From Rheinheimera sp. D18 (lineage in GTDB: Bacteria; Pseudomonadota; Gammaproteobacteria; Enterobacterales; Alteromonadaceae): a stretch of 64,000 nucleotides of DNA. The notes under the pieces are model-generated. The model was not told the DNA's origin. It was given only the letters and a program-made list of their open reading frames with translations, and made no database searches. Made by a program: the position numbers and the translations under genes. Below are positions 28,501 through 37,405 of this stretch, piece by piece. The stretch covers positions 1,922,001-1,986,000 of the forward strand of contig NZ_CP037745.1 of assembly GCF_004345025.1 (NCBI RefSeq), given 5' to 3'. The stretch's first letter is position 1. Each line of letters starts with the position of its first letter.

Positions 28501-29314
28501 AGCAGTTAAAGCGTGGGCAGCCTTAGGTGAACTAACCGGCCGTGACCACACGCATTTAGCCTTACCCAAACAAGATGAAAAAATTCGCTTTGCCGATATT
28601 GTTGCGCAGCCGCGGAAAATTATTTCATCACCAACGTGGTCTGGCTTAGAAGACGAACATGTGTCTTATAACGCTGGCTACACCAACGTGCATGAGTTAA
28701 TTCCATGGCGCACCATTACTGGCCGTCAACAGTTTTATCAAGATCACGAGTGGATGCGTGACTTTGGCGAGCAGCTTTGTAGCTACAAACCACCTATTAA
28801 CTTGAAAACTGTAGCACCGGTATTAAATAAAAAGCCAAACGGTAATGCGGAAATTGTACTTAACTTTTTAACACCACACCAAAAGTGGGGTATTCACAGT
28901 ACGTACTCAGACAACTTACTAATGTTAACGCTGTCGCGTGGTGGCCCAATTGTTTGGATCAGCGAAATTGACGCTAAAGCCGCAGGCATTGTTGATAACG
29001 ACTGGATTGAAGTGTTCAACGTTAACGGCGCCCTAGCCGCTCGTGCTGTTGTGTCGCAACGAGTACCTGAAGGCACCAGCATGATGTATCACGCTCAAGA
29101 ACGTATCGTAAACATACCAGGTAGTGAGCAAACAGGCACCCGTGGCGGTATCCATAACTCGGTAACGCGAGCAGTAATGAAACCCACTCATATGATTGGT
29201 GGCTATGCGCAACAAGCATACGGCTTCAACTATTACGGTACTGTTGGTTGTAACCGCGACGAGTTTGTAGTGTTGCGTAAAATGCACAACGTTGACTGGC
29301 TAGATACGAAATAA
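25598..29314 (+). CDS. narG: Respiratory nitrate reductase alpha subunit NarG
   Basis: The Mo-bisMGD catalytic subunit that reduces nitrate to nitrite on the cytoplasmic face. At 1238 residues its length matches the family. The FS0 cluster motif is HGVNCTGSCSW (about 50-60). The Mo-coordinating Asp lies in LSFYDWYCDLPP (about 222), and the cofactor-binding stretches include WGSNVPQTRTPDAHF and TCLYSDIVLPTATWYEKDD. It has no Tat signal, as usual for membrane-attached cytoplasmic NarG. First gene of narGHJI; its MGD comes from the moa/mob genes at the left. Confidence 0.98.
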   Translation: MSHLLDKLRFFKTRKEPFADGHGVTTNEDRTWEQGYRQRWQHDKVVRSTHGVNCTGSCSWKIYVKDGLVTWEMQQTDYPRTRPDLPNHEPRGCPRGASYSWYIYSANRLKYPKMRKQLMKLWREAKAVHSDPVAAWASIVTDPVKAKSYKERRGLGGFVRASWDEVNELIAASNVYTTKEYGPDRVSGFSPIPAMSMVSYAAGARYLSLIGGNCLSFYDWYCDLPPASPQVWGEQTDVPESADWYNSNYIIVWGSNVPQTRTPDAHFLTEVRYKGTKTCVITPDYSEASKFGDTWLAPRQGTDAALAMAFGHVILTEFHVKNPSTYFTDYIRRYTDMPMLVMLEENDGRLTQGRFLRAADLVDNLGEENNPDWKTIGLNKDGRLTSPNGAIGYRWGQKGKWNLQQEDKDGDVELHLSLKDNCDEFADVGFPYFGGAPHEYKYFQHTAHNDVQMRKIPAKRVQLADGTSALVATVYDLMLAHYGVDNGVNDPNRATSYLDDIPNTPGWQEAITGVKPEDVIRIATEFGRNADKTRGRSMVIVGAGLNHWYHMDMNYRGIINMLMMCGCIGQSGGGWAHYVGQEKLRPQTGWTPLAFGLDWQRPPRHMNGTSFFYNHSSQWRYEKLNMTEIISPLANKEKWSGSIIDYNARAERMGWLPSAPQLGTNPLKLAAEAKAAGVEVKDYVLQQLKDRKIKFACENPEDPKNFPRNMFVWRSNLLGSSGKGHEYMLKHLLGTKHGLLGKDLGGFGGNKPQDVEWTEDGAEGKVDLWVTLDFRMSTTCLYSDIVLPTATWYEKDDMNTSDMHPFIHPLTAAIDPVWEARSDWEIFKGIAKAFSKASVGHLGVETDVVTVPMHHDTPAELAQPYGVKAWWKGECEAIPGLTMPHINTVERDYPNTYARFTSIGPLLESKGNGGKGISWDTKDEVKFLQQLNRVHTDEGVNKGMAKIDTAIDACEMILSLAPETNGQVAVKAWAALGELTGRDHTHLALPKQDEKIRFADIVAQPRKIISSPTWSGLEDEHVSYNAGYTNVHELIPWRTITGRQQFYQDHEWMRDFGEQLCSYKPPINLKTVAPVLNKKPNGNAEIVLNFLTPHQKWGIHSTYSDNLLMLTLSRGGPIVWISEIDAKAAGIVDNDWIEVFNVNGALAARAVVSQRVPEGTSMMYHAQERIVNIPGSEQTGTRGGIHNSVTRAVMKPTHMIGGYAQQAYGFNYYGTVGCNRDEFVVLRKMHNVDWLDTK

Positions 29315-29330
29315 GGTTGGAGTAAGCAAT

Positions 29331-30866
29331 ATGAAAGTTAGAGCCCAAATTGGTATGGTGCTGAATTTAGACAAATGTATAGGTTGTCACACTTGCTCCA
29401 TTACCTGTAAAAACGTCTGGACCTCGCGTGAAGGTGTTGAATATGCGTGGTTTAATAACGTAGAAAGTAAACCTGGTATTGGTTTTCCTAAAGAGTGGGA
29501 AAACCAAGAAAAATGGAATGGCGGCTGGGTACGCAATAAAGCCGGCAAGCTAGAGCTAAAAATTGGTGGTAAACGCCGTATTTTAGCCAATATTTTTGCT
29601 AACCCAGATTTGCCAGAAATTGACGACTATTACGAGCCGTTCGATTTTGACTATCAACACTTACATACCGCTGGTGATTTAAAGCACCAGCCGGTAGCTC
29701 GCCCGCGCTCACTTATTACTGGTAAGCGCATGGAGAAAATCGAATGGGGCCCAAACTGGGAAGAAATTCTTGGTACTGAGTTTGCCAAACGTAAAGCAGA
29801 TACTAACTTCAATGAAGTAGTAGAAAAAGACATTTACGGTCAGTTTGAAAAGACCTTTATGATGTACTTGCCACGCTTGTGTGAGCACTGCCTTAACCCA
29901 GCTTGTGTGGCGGCTTGCCCGTCAGGTGCCATCTATAAACGTGAAGAAGACGGCATTGTATTAATAGACCAAGACAAATGCCGCGGCTGGCGTATGTGTG
30001 TTTCGGCCTGTCCGTACAAAAAAATCTACTACAACTGGAAAACCGGTAAGTCAGAAAAATGTACTTTCTGTTTCCCACGCATAGAAGCTGGGCAACCGAC
30101 AGTGTGTTCAGAAACCTGTGTTGGCCGTATTCGTTATTTAGGTGTGTTGCTGTATGACGCTGATAAAATTGAATCTGCAGCCAATACACCCAACGAGAAA
30201 GATTTATACCAAGCGCAAATTGATATCTTCTTAGATCCGCACGATCCAGAAGTTATCGCCGCAGCTAAAGCCGAAGGTATTGCCGATAACTGGATTAAAG
30301 CCGCACAGCGCTCGCCCGTGTATATGATGGCGATGGAATGGAAAGTTGCCCTACCATTACACCCAGAATATCGCACCTTACCTATGGTGTGGTATGTGCC
30401 ACCACTGTCGCCGATTCAAGGTGCAGTGCAAGCTGGGCACGTGGGTATGAATGGCGAAATTCCGGATGTGAAATCGCTACGTATTCCACTGCGTTATTTA
30501 GCTAACATGCTAACTGCCGGTGACGAAGCCCCCGTAGCCCGTGCTTTAGAGCGGATGGTTGCCATGCGCGCCTTTAAACGTGCGCAGCAAGTAGACGGTG
30601 TTGAAGATGCCGATGTACTAGCACAGGTCGGCTTAACGCCGGTTCAAGTTGAAGAAATGTATCGCTACATGGCTTTAGCTAACTACGAAGACCGCTTTGT
30701 TATTCCAACCAGTCACCGCGCCTATGCCGAAAACGCCTACGACATAAAAACCAGCTGTGGCTTTAGTTTTGGTAATGGTTGTGGTGATGGTAATAACGAC
30801 GTCAACATCTTTGGCTCTAAAGCCAAAGCGGTTCGCCAAGTTATTCCTGTAGAACTTAAGGATTAA
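29331..30866 (+). CDS. narH: Respiratory nitrate reductase beta subunit NarH
   Basis: The electron-transfer subunit, 511 residues, carrying one [3Fe-4S] and three [4Fe-4S] clusters between NarI hemes and NarG. Four cysteine groups are visible: CIGCHTCSITCK (18-29), CEHCLNPACVAACP, CRGWRMCVSACP where Trp replaces the second Cys and gives the [3Fe-4S] cluster, and CTFCFPRI. The start is 16 bases after narG. Length and motifs match the family. Confidence 0.98.
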   Translation: MKVRAQIGMVLNLDKCIGCHTCSITCKNVWTSREGVEYAWFNNVESKPGIGFPKEWENQEKWNGGWVRNKAGKLELKIGGKRRILANIFANPDLPEIDDYYEPFDFDYQHLHTAGDLKHQPVARPRSLITGKRMEKIEWGPNWEEILGTEFAKRKADTNFNEVVEKDIYGQFEKTFMMYLPRLCEHCLNPACVAACPSGAIYKREEDGIVLIDQDKCRGWRMCVSACPYKKIYYNWKTGKSEKCTFCFPRIEAGQPTVCSETCVGRIRYLGVLLYDADKIESAANTPNEKDLYQAQIDIFLDPHDPEVIAAAKAEGIADNWIKAAQRSPVYMMAMEWKVALPLHPEYRTLPMVWYVPPLSPIQGAVQAGHVGMNGEIPDVKSLRIPLRYLANMLTAGDEAPVARALERMVAMRAFKRAQQVDGVEDADVLAQVGLTPVQVEEMYRYMALANYEDRFVIPTSHRAYAENAYDIKTSCGFSFGNGCGDGNNDVNIFGSKAKAVRQVIPVELKD

Positions 30867-30871
30867 AGCAG

Positions 30872-31612
30872 ATGAAAATTTTTCAGGTTATATCCTTACT
30901 ATTAGATTACCCAACGCCAGCATTGGTTGAAGCGCAAGCCGATTTATTAGCAATCGTTAGCGAGTCCACTATTAGTGCCGACCTTAAAAGCAAGCTAAGC
31001 GAGTTTATTCAAACTCGCTGCGCTAGCGACTTAATGGACTGGCAATCGGATTACGATGGCTTATTTGAACGCGGCCGCTCGCTGTCATTGCTGATATTTG
31101 AGCATATCCACGGCGAGTCACGCGATCGCGGTCAAGCTATGGTTAATTTACTTAACCAGTATAAAGAAGCCGGTCTAGATTTAGATAAAAAAGAGCTGCC
31201 CGATTACATTCCGCTCTACCTTGAGTTTTTATCAACCCAAGGTGAGCTAAATGGCCAAATCGGTTTAGAAGAAATTGCGCCTATTTTAGCTGTGCTAGCC
31301 TGCCGAGCTGAGCAACGAGAAACAAATTACGCAACACTGTTTCATACGTTATTAGCCCTGTCAGAAGCCGAAGTAGATTTACGCGATATTAAAGCGCAAA
31401 TTTCTAACGAGCAGCGCGACGATACGCCAAAAGCCTTAGACAAAGTGTGGGAAGAAGAGATGGTTACCTTTATGGGTAACGATCAAACTGATTCTGCCTG
31501 TGGCAGCGGCAATAAACCAAGCGAAACCCAGCGCAAAGATCAATTCATTCCGCTTAGCACTGACGAGCTTGGTTCTGAACTATTTAAAGAAGCCGCAAAC
31601 CCGCGCGCTTAA
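30872..31612 (+). CDS. narJ: Nitrate reductase assembly chaperone NarJ
   Basis: A 246-residue cytoplasmic chaperone that holds NarGH during Moco and heme insertion and is not part of the final enzyme. Family features are FQVISLLLDYPTPAL at the N-terminus, RSLSLLIFEHIHGESRDRGQAMVNL and DYIPLYLEFLS. The all-alpha TorD/NarJ pattern holds throughout. It starts 5 bases after narH and ends 10 bases before narI. Confidence 0.96.
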   Translation: MKIFQVISLLLDYPTPALVEAQADLLAIVSESTISADLKSKLSEFIQTRCASDLMDWQSDYDGLFERGRSLSLLIFEHIHGESRDRGQAMVNLLNQYKEAGLDLDKKELPDYIPLYLEFLSTQGELNGQIGLEEIAPILAVLACRAEQRETNYATLFHTLLALSEAEVDLRDIKAQISNEQRDDTPKALDKVWEEEMVTFMGNDQTDSACGSGNKPSETQRKDQFIPLSTDELGSELFKEAANPRA

Positions 31613-31622
31613 GGAGCATATG

Positions 31623-32312
31623 ATGGCACACCTTAATTTGTTTGCCTTTGGTATTTACCCGTACATTGCCATAGCGGTCATGTTTATTGCTACTTGGATC
31701 CGCTACGACCGTGAGCAATACACTTGGAAAACGGGCTCAAGCCAATTGCTGGAAAAAAAGCAATTGCGCCGCGGTAGTATTCCATTCCATATTGGTATTT
31801 TAGGTATATTTTTAGGTCACTTTGTCGGTTTATTAATGCCGGCGAATGTTTGGCATTTATTTGGCATCACGCCAGGCATGAAACAAGTGATCGCGGTAGT
31901 TGCCGGCGGTATATTTGGTTTAATTTGTTTTTATGGTTTAACCATACTGATTAAACGTCGGCTATTTAATCCACGTGTTCGCGCCAGCAGTGGCACTATG
32001 GATATCGTGATTTTATTCCTACTGTATGCGCAATTAATCTTGGGCTTAATCTCTATTACCGTGTCACTAGGTCATATGGATGGTGCAGAGATGCTGAAAT
32101 TAATGGCGTGGGCGCAAAATACTGCCACCTTTAATAGTACCGCCGCCGTTGCCGCTATTAGCAACGTACACTGGATCTTTAAACTGCACGTGTTTTTGGG
32201 CATGACCATATTTTTAGTGTTCCCATTCACCCGTTTAGTGCATATGTTAAGCGTGCCGGTGCAATACTTTACGCGTCAACACCAAATTGTACGGCAGCGT
32301 TTTGTTCGCTAA
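31623..32312 (+). CDS. narI: Respiratory nitrate reductase gamma subunit NarI
   Basis: The membrane cytochrome b that oxidises quinol and passes electrons through two hemes to NarH. It has about 229 residues and five hydrophobic segments, with histidines in RGSIPFHIGILGIFLGHFVG and HWIFKLHVFLGM positioned as heme ligands. AAGGAG at 31611-31616 favours the ATG at 31623; the adjacent ATG at 31620 is only 3 bases from it. A longer frame from 31500 overlaps narJ and is rejected. Confidence 0.97.
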   Translation: MAHLNLFAFGIYPYIAIAVMFIATWIRYDREQYTWKTGSSQLLEKKQLRRGSIPFHIGILGIFLGHFVGLLMPANVWHLFGITPGMKQVIAVVAGGIFGLICFYGLTILIKRRLFNPRVRASSGTMDIVILFLLYAQLILGLISITVSLGHMDGAEMLKLMAWAQNTATFNSTAAVAAISNVHWIFKLHVFLGMTIFLVFPFTRLVHMLSVPVQYFTRQHQIVRQRFVR

Positions 32313-32413
32313 GCAGCTTTGCTAAGCAACAGTAACAAGCTCTAGTGCTAATCTGCTAGGCAGTACCACTGCCTAGCACGATACGCCGCTATATTAGCCA
32401 GTAGAGGTTTACC

Positions 32414-33181
32414 ATGATTCAAGTTAACCAAACCACCATACCCGAAGCCACGGTAATGGCAGAAATACAATACCACCCTGCTGCAAGCAAACGCGAAGCC
32501 ACATTAAAAGCGGCAGAATCTTTAATTATTGGTGAGCTATTTCGCCAACGCGCCAAAGCATTAGGTATTACCGTAAAAAGTGAGCTAAACATTGCCAGCG
32601 ACGATAATTTCTTAGATGCGTTAATCGAGCAAGAAGTGCATATTCCCAAAGCCTCTGATGCCGAGTGCGAGCAATATTACAACTTAAACCCACAACGTTT
32701 TCACAGCTCGCCATTATTAGAAGTTAGCCATATTTTACTAGCGGCGGCGCCGGAAGATCACAAAGGCCGCATTGAAGCGAAAATCTTGTCTGAGCAAATT
32801 ATTGAGCAATTACAACAAGGCGCTAGTTTCGCCGAATTAGCTAAGCACTACTCTATTTGCCCATCTAAAGCCACAGACGGTAGTTTAGGCCAAATAAGTA
32901 AAGGCCAAACCGTAGCCGAGTTTGAACGGCAAATATTCACCGCAGAAACTGGGCTAATGACACAAGGTGTAGAAAGCCGTTACGGCATTCACGTAGTGTA
33001 TATCGCCCGCAAAGTAGCCGGTAACTTACTACCTTACAGCGCAGTACAGCTTAAAATTGCCGAATATTTAAATGAAAAAGTACGGCGTAAAGCCGTAGCG
33101 CAGTACATTCATACGCTAATTGTTAACGCCGAAATTGACGGTTACGACTTTAACTTATCAGACTCACCGTTAATGCAATAA
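32414..33181 (+). CDS. Parvulin-type peptidyl-prolyl isomerase linked to nar
   Basis: A 255-residue protein without a signal peptide. The parvulin (PpiC) domain spans about 95-200: EVSHILLAAAPEDHKGRIEAK, LAKHYSICPSKATDGSLGQISKG and ESRYGIHVVYI. The N-terminal helical part resembles NifM/PpiC chaperones. A PpiC gene next to narGHJI is known from other proteobacteria and is thought to help mature the reductase. It lies 100 bases after narI and ends at a terminator, so it is probably the fifth nar operon gene. Confidence 0.88.
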   Translation: MIQVNQTTIPEATVMAEIQYHPAASKREATLKAAESLIIGELFRQRAKALGITVKSELNIASDDNFLDALIEQEVHIPKASDAECEQYYNLNPQRFHSSPLLEVSHILLAAAPEDHKGRIEAKILSEQIIEQLQQGASFAELAKHYSICPSKATDGSLGQISKGQTVAEFERQIFTAETGLMTQGVESRYGIHVVYIARKVAGNLLPYSAVQLKIAEYLNEKVRRKAVAQYIHTLIVNAEIDGYDFNLSDSPLMQ

Positions 33182-33215
33182 AACATTGTTAAAACAATAA
33201 ACGGTTAATCAAACC

Positions 33216-33245
33216 AAGCCAGCAGTTAAATGCTGGCTTTTTGCT
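33216..33245 (+). terminator. Rho-independent terminator of the nar operon
   Basis: AAGCCAGCA-gttaaa-TGCTGGCTT followed by TTTG, 35 bases after the parvulin stop. A nine-base perfect stem with a T-tract. Confidence 0.9.
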
Positions 33246-33325
33246 TAAAGGCGCTTAGAGGAAACAATTTAATGATGATATAGCACTTGCAAAAGCTGGG
33301 GATCTATCTAATTTACTATCCGGAA

Positions 33326-33748
33326 TTAGTTGACCACTACAGTTTTTAAATATGACACATCCCCAGCCCACACCTGGTTTGGGCCTAACGGGTTAAAATT
33401 CATGTTCAATAAATTATTCGCTACAGCATCACTGTATTTCCGCTTTGTTGTGACTTTGTAAGCGATACGCTGCTTAACGACTAAACCCAACCGTTTCATC
33501 AAGCCAATGACACGATGCCGGCTAACATCAAAGCCTTCTTTGCGAAGCTTTTTCCCAAGCTCACGGCTACCCAGACTGTCTCGACTATCTTCAAAAAGCG
33601 CCTTCGCCCTACGATGTAAATTCAGTGTTTGTGCACTGATAATTATCGCGGGACGTTTTCGCCAAGCATAGTATGCAGATTTGCTAACGCGCATCACTTT
33701 ACACGATATGGCAACTGGGTACTGCTTACCTAAACTTTTGAGAAATGA
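33326..33748 (-). pseudogene. IS3-family transposase OrfB, truncated
   Basis: In the -1 frame relative to orfA the product reads KYSFLKSLGKQYPVAISCKVMRV, then the HTH_21 region (SKSAYYAWRKRP..RRAKALFEDSRDSLGSRELGKKL). It then enters the integrase core at NQVWAGDVSYLKT and stops inside the terminal repeat. Only the first Asp of the DDE triad is kept. A free-standing start would be the ATG at 33697. In family members OrfB is made as an OrfAB fusion by frameshifting near the A-rich end of orfA. Confidence 0.85.
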
Positions 33749-33753
33749 ATATT

Positions 33754-34053
33754 TTATTTCATTTCTTTTGCGAAAAACGCTGAAGCCTTTTTTAATATTT
33801 CGCGCTCCATTAGCAAGCGTTTATTGTCTTTTCTGAGCTGAACGAGTTCAGCCCGCTCATCCTTCGACAACTCTGAATCTTCATCTTGTTGTTTAAACTT
33901 CGCTACCCAGTTATAAAGTAGCTTATCAGTGATATTCAGTGAGGCGGCAGCCTCAACAACTGAGTAACCTTGCTCAATCACCAGCGCCACCGCTTCTTGC
34001 TTAAAATCGTTTGGATATTGTTTGTTAGTACGTTTAGTCATTTTATACCTCAA
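33754..34053 (-). CDS. IS3-family transposase OrfA
   Basis: A 99-residue DNA-binding protein. A helix-turn-helix (DFKQEAVALVIEQGYSVVEAAASLNITDKLLYNWVAKFKQQ, about 13-53) is followed by a leucine-zipper-like helix (LVQLRKDNKRLLMEREILKKASAFF). Length and motifs are complete for OrfA. The stop TAA lies just past an A-rich stretch suited to ribosomal frameshifting into OrfB. Alone it may repress or direct transposition of related elements. Confidence 0.88.
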   Translation of the reverse strand: MRYKMTKRTNKQYPNDFKQEAVALVIEQGYSVVEAAASLNITDKLLYNWVAKFKQQDEDSELSKDERAELVQLRKDNKRLLMEREILKKASAFFAKEMK

Positions 34054-34094
34054 TAATTGGATATTATCCTTTATTGAAGTGTCCGGCTAATTCA

Positions 34095-34846
34095 ACCACA
34101 ACAGGATTCTAAATCCTTATTTAATTGAAAGTGGTACCTACCGAAGCTGCACCTCTGTAATCAGAAACATTGATCATAAGATATTATATATAGCTCCGAA
34201 ACATACTGATGTCCTAGAGTTAGTTGATGATCTTATTCGTTACATTAATACTCCTCAAACTGATCAGTTGGTAAAGGCTATAAATGCTTACGTTACCTTT
34301 CTAAAAATACATCCATTTACTGATGGAAACGGCAGAACTGCCAGAGCGTTATTTGAATCGATAGCAAAGAAAGAGGCTAGGTACTTTGTCCATCTTTCGA
34401 TTTTTAGGCTGGGTAGCGCCCCTTCTCTTTATGATGCCATGTTGAATTGTGGGTTGAATGAAGGGAAAACCGCACATCAAAGCAGTTTTTTTAAAGAATA
34501 CCTCTCGTGGTCTAACTTATTCAAAAAAGAATGTGTAGGCCATACTAAAAAGTGCATTCGCTATTTATTAAACTCCATTAATGAGTTCGAGTTATGTGAT
34601 GGTTTTATATTGTTTCTAAAAGCTTTCTGGTCAAACCCAGTTTTAAGTTACCGCCGAATTTTATCAGTCGATTTAAATAATAATAAAAAAATAGATAAAT
34701 GGCTATTTCTGATGTTAAACAAGGAGTTTTTGTCAATTAGACAAGCTAAAGGCGTGAAAGGTGCTGTATTCGAGAGCAATTTCATTGTTAATTTTTATAA
34801 AAAAATCGATGATCTAGTATTGATAGGGAAAAATAATGAGTTTTAA
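34095..34846 (+). pseudogene. Fic-domain protein, 5' part lost at the IS
   Basis: An open frame enters directly from the IS end (NPYLIESGTYRSCTSVIRN). It continues with the Fic signature HPFTDGNGRTAR about 70 residues later and a C-terminal helical region, ending 11 bases inside the RTX gene. Fic enzymes transfer AMP or other nucleotides to target proteins. The loop upstream matches the segment that precedes the motif in Fic proteins. The first ATG/TTG in frame (TTG 34268) is unlikely to be native. A short coding-like stretch left of the IS (IALAKAGDLSNLLSG, about 33270-33320) may be the missing N-terminus. Confidence 0.7.
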
Positions 34847-36890
34847 TCTAAGTAAAGTTGCAATAGCAACAATGTGTATGTTTTCAACTATCACATTAGA
34901 TAGTACGGCAAGGAACGTATTATCGGCACCTGAGCTTGATATTGGGGAAGCCAGTTTGGCGTTAGTTAGTGGGCTGAGGTGGGGAGTCACAAAAGCTCAA
35001 GCCTGTGCAGGTGGAGCTTCTTATAGTGACTGTTATAGTGACATTGAACACTTTGAAATCATATACACCCCACCTTCAGATAATTGGGACTGGGACTATG
35101 ACCCATTTGAAGGGATGGATTACGGCGACCCGAATTATGACAACGAATATGATGCAGGCGGCCAAGGTGGAGGTGATGGCCAATTTACTGCAAGCACAAC
35201 ACCGTTGATGACAGAGCACTCAAAACGCGATGTCGCACTTGCGGTATCGAATATTCTGACTGAGCTCCAATCATTGAAACTTCAACTTTCTGGTCTAATC
35301 AGTGCCAATGATATGGCTAAGCTAAATAGAATGATAAGTGGTGCGCAACAATGGTTAAATTTACTTAATAGCACTGTCCAATTGAGCGAACTCGTAATCG
35401 AAGAAAATTACAACGCTGCGTTTGCAGAATTTGGAGGGCTACTAGCTGGCGTCGTGGTGTACTCAGGCGTCTCGATAGCTCTTGGAGCCATTACAGCTCC
35501 AGCAATTGCTGCTATGTTGGCTGGATTGGGAGCCTATGGTGTCGCAAATATGGTCGAAGGGCATCTTAATACATTGATGCTAGCTGATATCTTTGATGAT
35601 TTATTAAATACCTCTTTAGAAAATCTGCTTCGCTATGAAGACCGTCATGGAGACACCTTTTCCGAATCTTGGAGTAGATTTAAATGTTCATACGGACATT
35701 GTACTCAAATTCCTCCTATCATCTTAGATTTAGATGGAGACGGATTAGAAATGACATCTATTAAAGCATCTAGAGCTTTTATGGATTTTGATAATGATGG
35801 TTATTACGAAAAGCTGTCCTGGGTAAATGGCGACGACGGGATACTCTTTCTCGACCTGAATAATTCTGGCACGTTAGACCAGTATAACGAATTTGCGCTT
35901 GCATCACATGCAGGGCCCAAAATGTCAGATTTAGATGGTCTCAGAACTTTCGATAGTAATAAAGATAATTTGTTTAATGAGTCTGATGAAGCCTTTTTTA
36001 AAGCTGGCGTTTGGGTAGATAAAAATGCAAATGCGAAAGTCGATAAGGGTGAGACTTATAAGCTATCCGATTTAGGAATCGTAAACCTGACGCTTGGTAA
36101 AAACGGTATACATGGTAATGTGGGTGACTCAACATACTTGGACAAGATGTCATTTGACATGGTAATGCGTACTGGTCAATTTGTGACGAATGACGCATTC
36201 AACGTCGTTGTCACTGCAACGTATTATGGACGACGTGTCCAAAAATTAAGCAATGGAGTTAGGATTATTAGTCAAGAAACTGGACAGAAATATTTAGATT
36301 TAAGAAAAATTAAAGAAGACGTTTCATTTATTTTAGGGGCTGACTCTTTTGAAGGCATAAGCGATTTCAGTGCTGTTCGGACTGGGGTAGGAAATGATAA
36401 TATTACCATTTCGACAGATATTAGTTCATTAGTAAAAGCTGGGAAAGGGAATGATAAGGTGTCCGGTGGAGTTGGAAATGACCGAGTTTTTGGTAATGCT
36501 GGGAATGATGAACTGTTTGGAGGCAATGGGAAAGATACGTTATACGGAAATACAGGTAACGATTTATTATTTGGCGGTGCCGATGATGATGGCCTGTTCG
36601 GTGGCGGTCATGATGACGAACTAAATGGTGGAGATGGTAATGACTATCTCCACGGTGGTCCTGGGCGAGATACATTTGTCTTGAGTTCAGGATTCGACAC
36701 TGTTGCAGATTTTAACGTCAAAAAGGATAAATTGAAAGTTCTGGGTATTGCTGCTGGTGATGCTGAAAAGATGATTAAAACAGCAAAAGACACTCAGCAT
36801 GGCGTAGTTATCACGAGTAATTTAGGGAGAATGATTTTATTGAACGTAAAGTCTTCTGATTTAACATTCGATAATTTTGTTACTAACTAG
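34836..36890 (+). CDS. RTX calcium-binding protein, probably secreted
   Basis: A 684-residue protein. The N-terminal part has a hydrophobic start, a Gly/Asp-rich linker and a hydrophobic hairpin region (about 205-250). Then come DLDGDGLEMTSI and DFDNDGYYE, Ca-binding EF-hand-like loops also found in bacteriocins and large exoproteins (about 290-390). Four or more RTX nonapeptide repeats (GGNGKDTLYGNTGND..., about 535-610) and a C-terminal block suited to type I secretion follow. No transporter or acyltransferase gene is nearby. It overlaps the Fic gene by 11 bases. A toxin or adhesin role is inference. Confidence 0.82.
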   Translation: MSFNLSKVAIATMCMFSTITLDSTARNVLSAPELDIGEASLALVSGLRWGVTKAQACAGGASYSDCYSDIEHFEIIYTPPSDNWDWDYDPFEGMDYGDPNYDNEYDAGGQGGGDGQFTASTTPLMTEHSKRDVALAVSNILTELQSLKLQLSGLISANDMAKLNRMISGAQQWLNLLNSTVQLSELVIEENYNAAFAEFGGLLAGVVVYSGVSIALGAITAPAIAAMLAGLGAYGVANMVEGHLNTLMLADIFDDLLNTSLENLLRYEDRHGDTFSESWSRFKCSYGHCTQIPPIILDLDGDGLEMTSIKASRAFMDFDNDGYYEKLSWVNGDDGILFLDLNNSGTLDQYNEFALASHAGPKMSDLDGLRTFDSNKDNLFNESDEAFFKAGVWVDKNANAKVDKGETYKLSDLGIVNLTLGKNGIHGNVGDSTYLDKMSFDMVMRTGQFVTNDAFNVVVTATYYGRRVQKLSNGVRIISQETGQKYLDLRKIKEDVSFILGADSFEGISDFSAVRTGVGNDNITISTDISSLVKAGKGNDKVSGGVGNDRVFGNAGNDELFGGNGKDTLYGNTGNDLLFGGADDDGLFGGGHDDELNGGDGNDYLHGGPGRDTFVLSSGFDTVADFNVKKDKLKVLGIAAGDAEKMIKTAKDTQHGVVITSNLGRMILLNVKSSDLTFDNFVTN

Positions 36891-36903
36891 AAAATTAAGT
36901 GGC

Positions 36904-36936
36904 GCTCATCCCTGAACCAACAGGTCAGGGATGAGC
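36904..36936 (+). terminator. Hairpin after the RTX gene
   Basis: GCTCATCCCTGA-accaacagg-TCAGGGATGAGC, a twelve-base perfect stem starting 14 bases after the RTX stop and ending 13 bases before the next gene. There is no T-tract, so it may attenuate rather than stop transcription into the two small genes. Confidence 0.55.
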
Positions 36937-36949
36937 AAATGGAGTTAAT

Positions 36950-37405
36950 ATGGAACTGATTTTTAATAGAAGTAAGAAGTCTATATTTATTGCAATATTT
37001 CTGCTTTTTCCTTTTTTTCTACTTAGTTTGAAAATGATTTTTAATTTACTGGTTTATGACCTTCAACCTGTGTCTGAGAAATACTACGCGGCATATCCAA
37101 CCTCTGTTATTCTAGGATTAATACTCTACATTATTTTCTTTAACGAAATAAAAAATAAAGGAAAATACTTAACGTTTAATTACGAAGGCTTTGGAGCAGG
37201 ATTAAATAAAAGTGATTTTTTCAGTTGGGAAAATGTAAGCCTTGTCCGTTTAAATACTCATCAACATACTATCAGTTTATATAGACCAAACGAGATAATT
37301 ATAATAGAACAACGTTTAGGAGAGTATTCCGTAGATTACGAAAAACTTTCGTTGTTACTAGAAAAGGTAAGCGCTAAACATATGTTTAAATTTGAGGTTT
37401 TTTAA
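36950..37405 (+). CDS. Small membrane protein of unknown function
   Basis: A 151-residue protein with two hydrophobic segments (about 12-32 and 48-66) and a soluble C-terminal domain (YLTFNYEGFGAGLNKSDFFSWENVS...), which resembles PH-like or immunity-type small domains only loosely. Start has GGAG upstream. Its stop overlaps the start of the next gene (TAATG). Position behind an RTX/Fic pair makes an immunity or accessory role conceivable. Not recognised as a named family. Confidence 0.6.
   Translation: MELIFNRSKKSIFIAIFLLFPFFLLSLKMIFNLLVYDLQPVSEKYYAAYPTSVILGLILYIIFFNEIKNKGKYLTFNYEGFGAGLNKSDFFSWENVSLVRLNTHQHTISLYRPNEIIIIEQRLGEYSVDYEKLSLLLEKVSAKHMFKFEVF

Larger units (their letters stand above)
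33322..34094 (-). mobile_element. Internally deleted IS3-family insertion sequence
   Basis: The element has an orfA/orfB pair read leftward and imperfect terminal inverted repeats. The right end, read inward, starts TGAATTAGCCGGACACTTC; the left end reads GGAATTAGTTGACCACTAC, with 13 of 19 positions matching. It measures 773 bases against about 1.2 kb for complete relatives. The missing part is the 3' two thirds of orfB, lost cleanly up to the left terminal repeat. It cannot transpose on its own but might be moved in trans. No convincing target-site duplication is seen. Confidence 0.8.

Noticed and set aside
34268-34846. Fic protein taken as a complete 192-residue gene starting at TTG 34268
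   Set aside because: Coding similarity continues upstream through ESGTYRSC to the IS end, so the start is an artefact of the broken gene.
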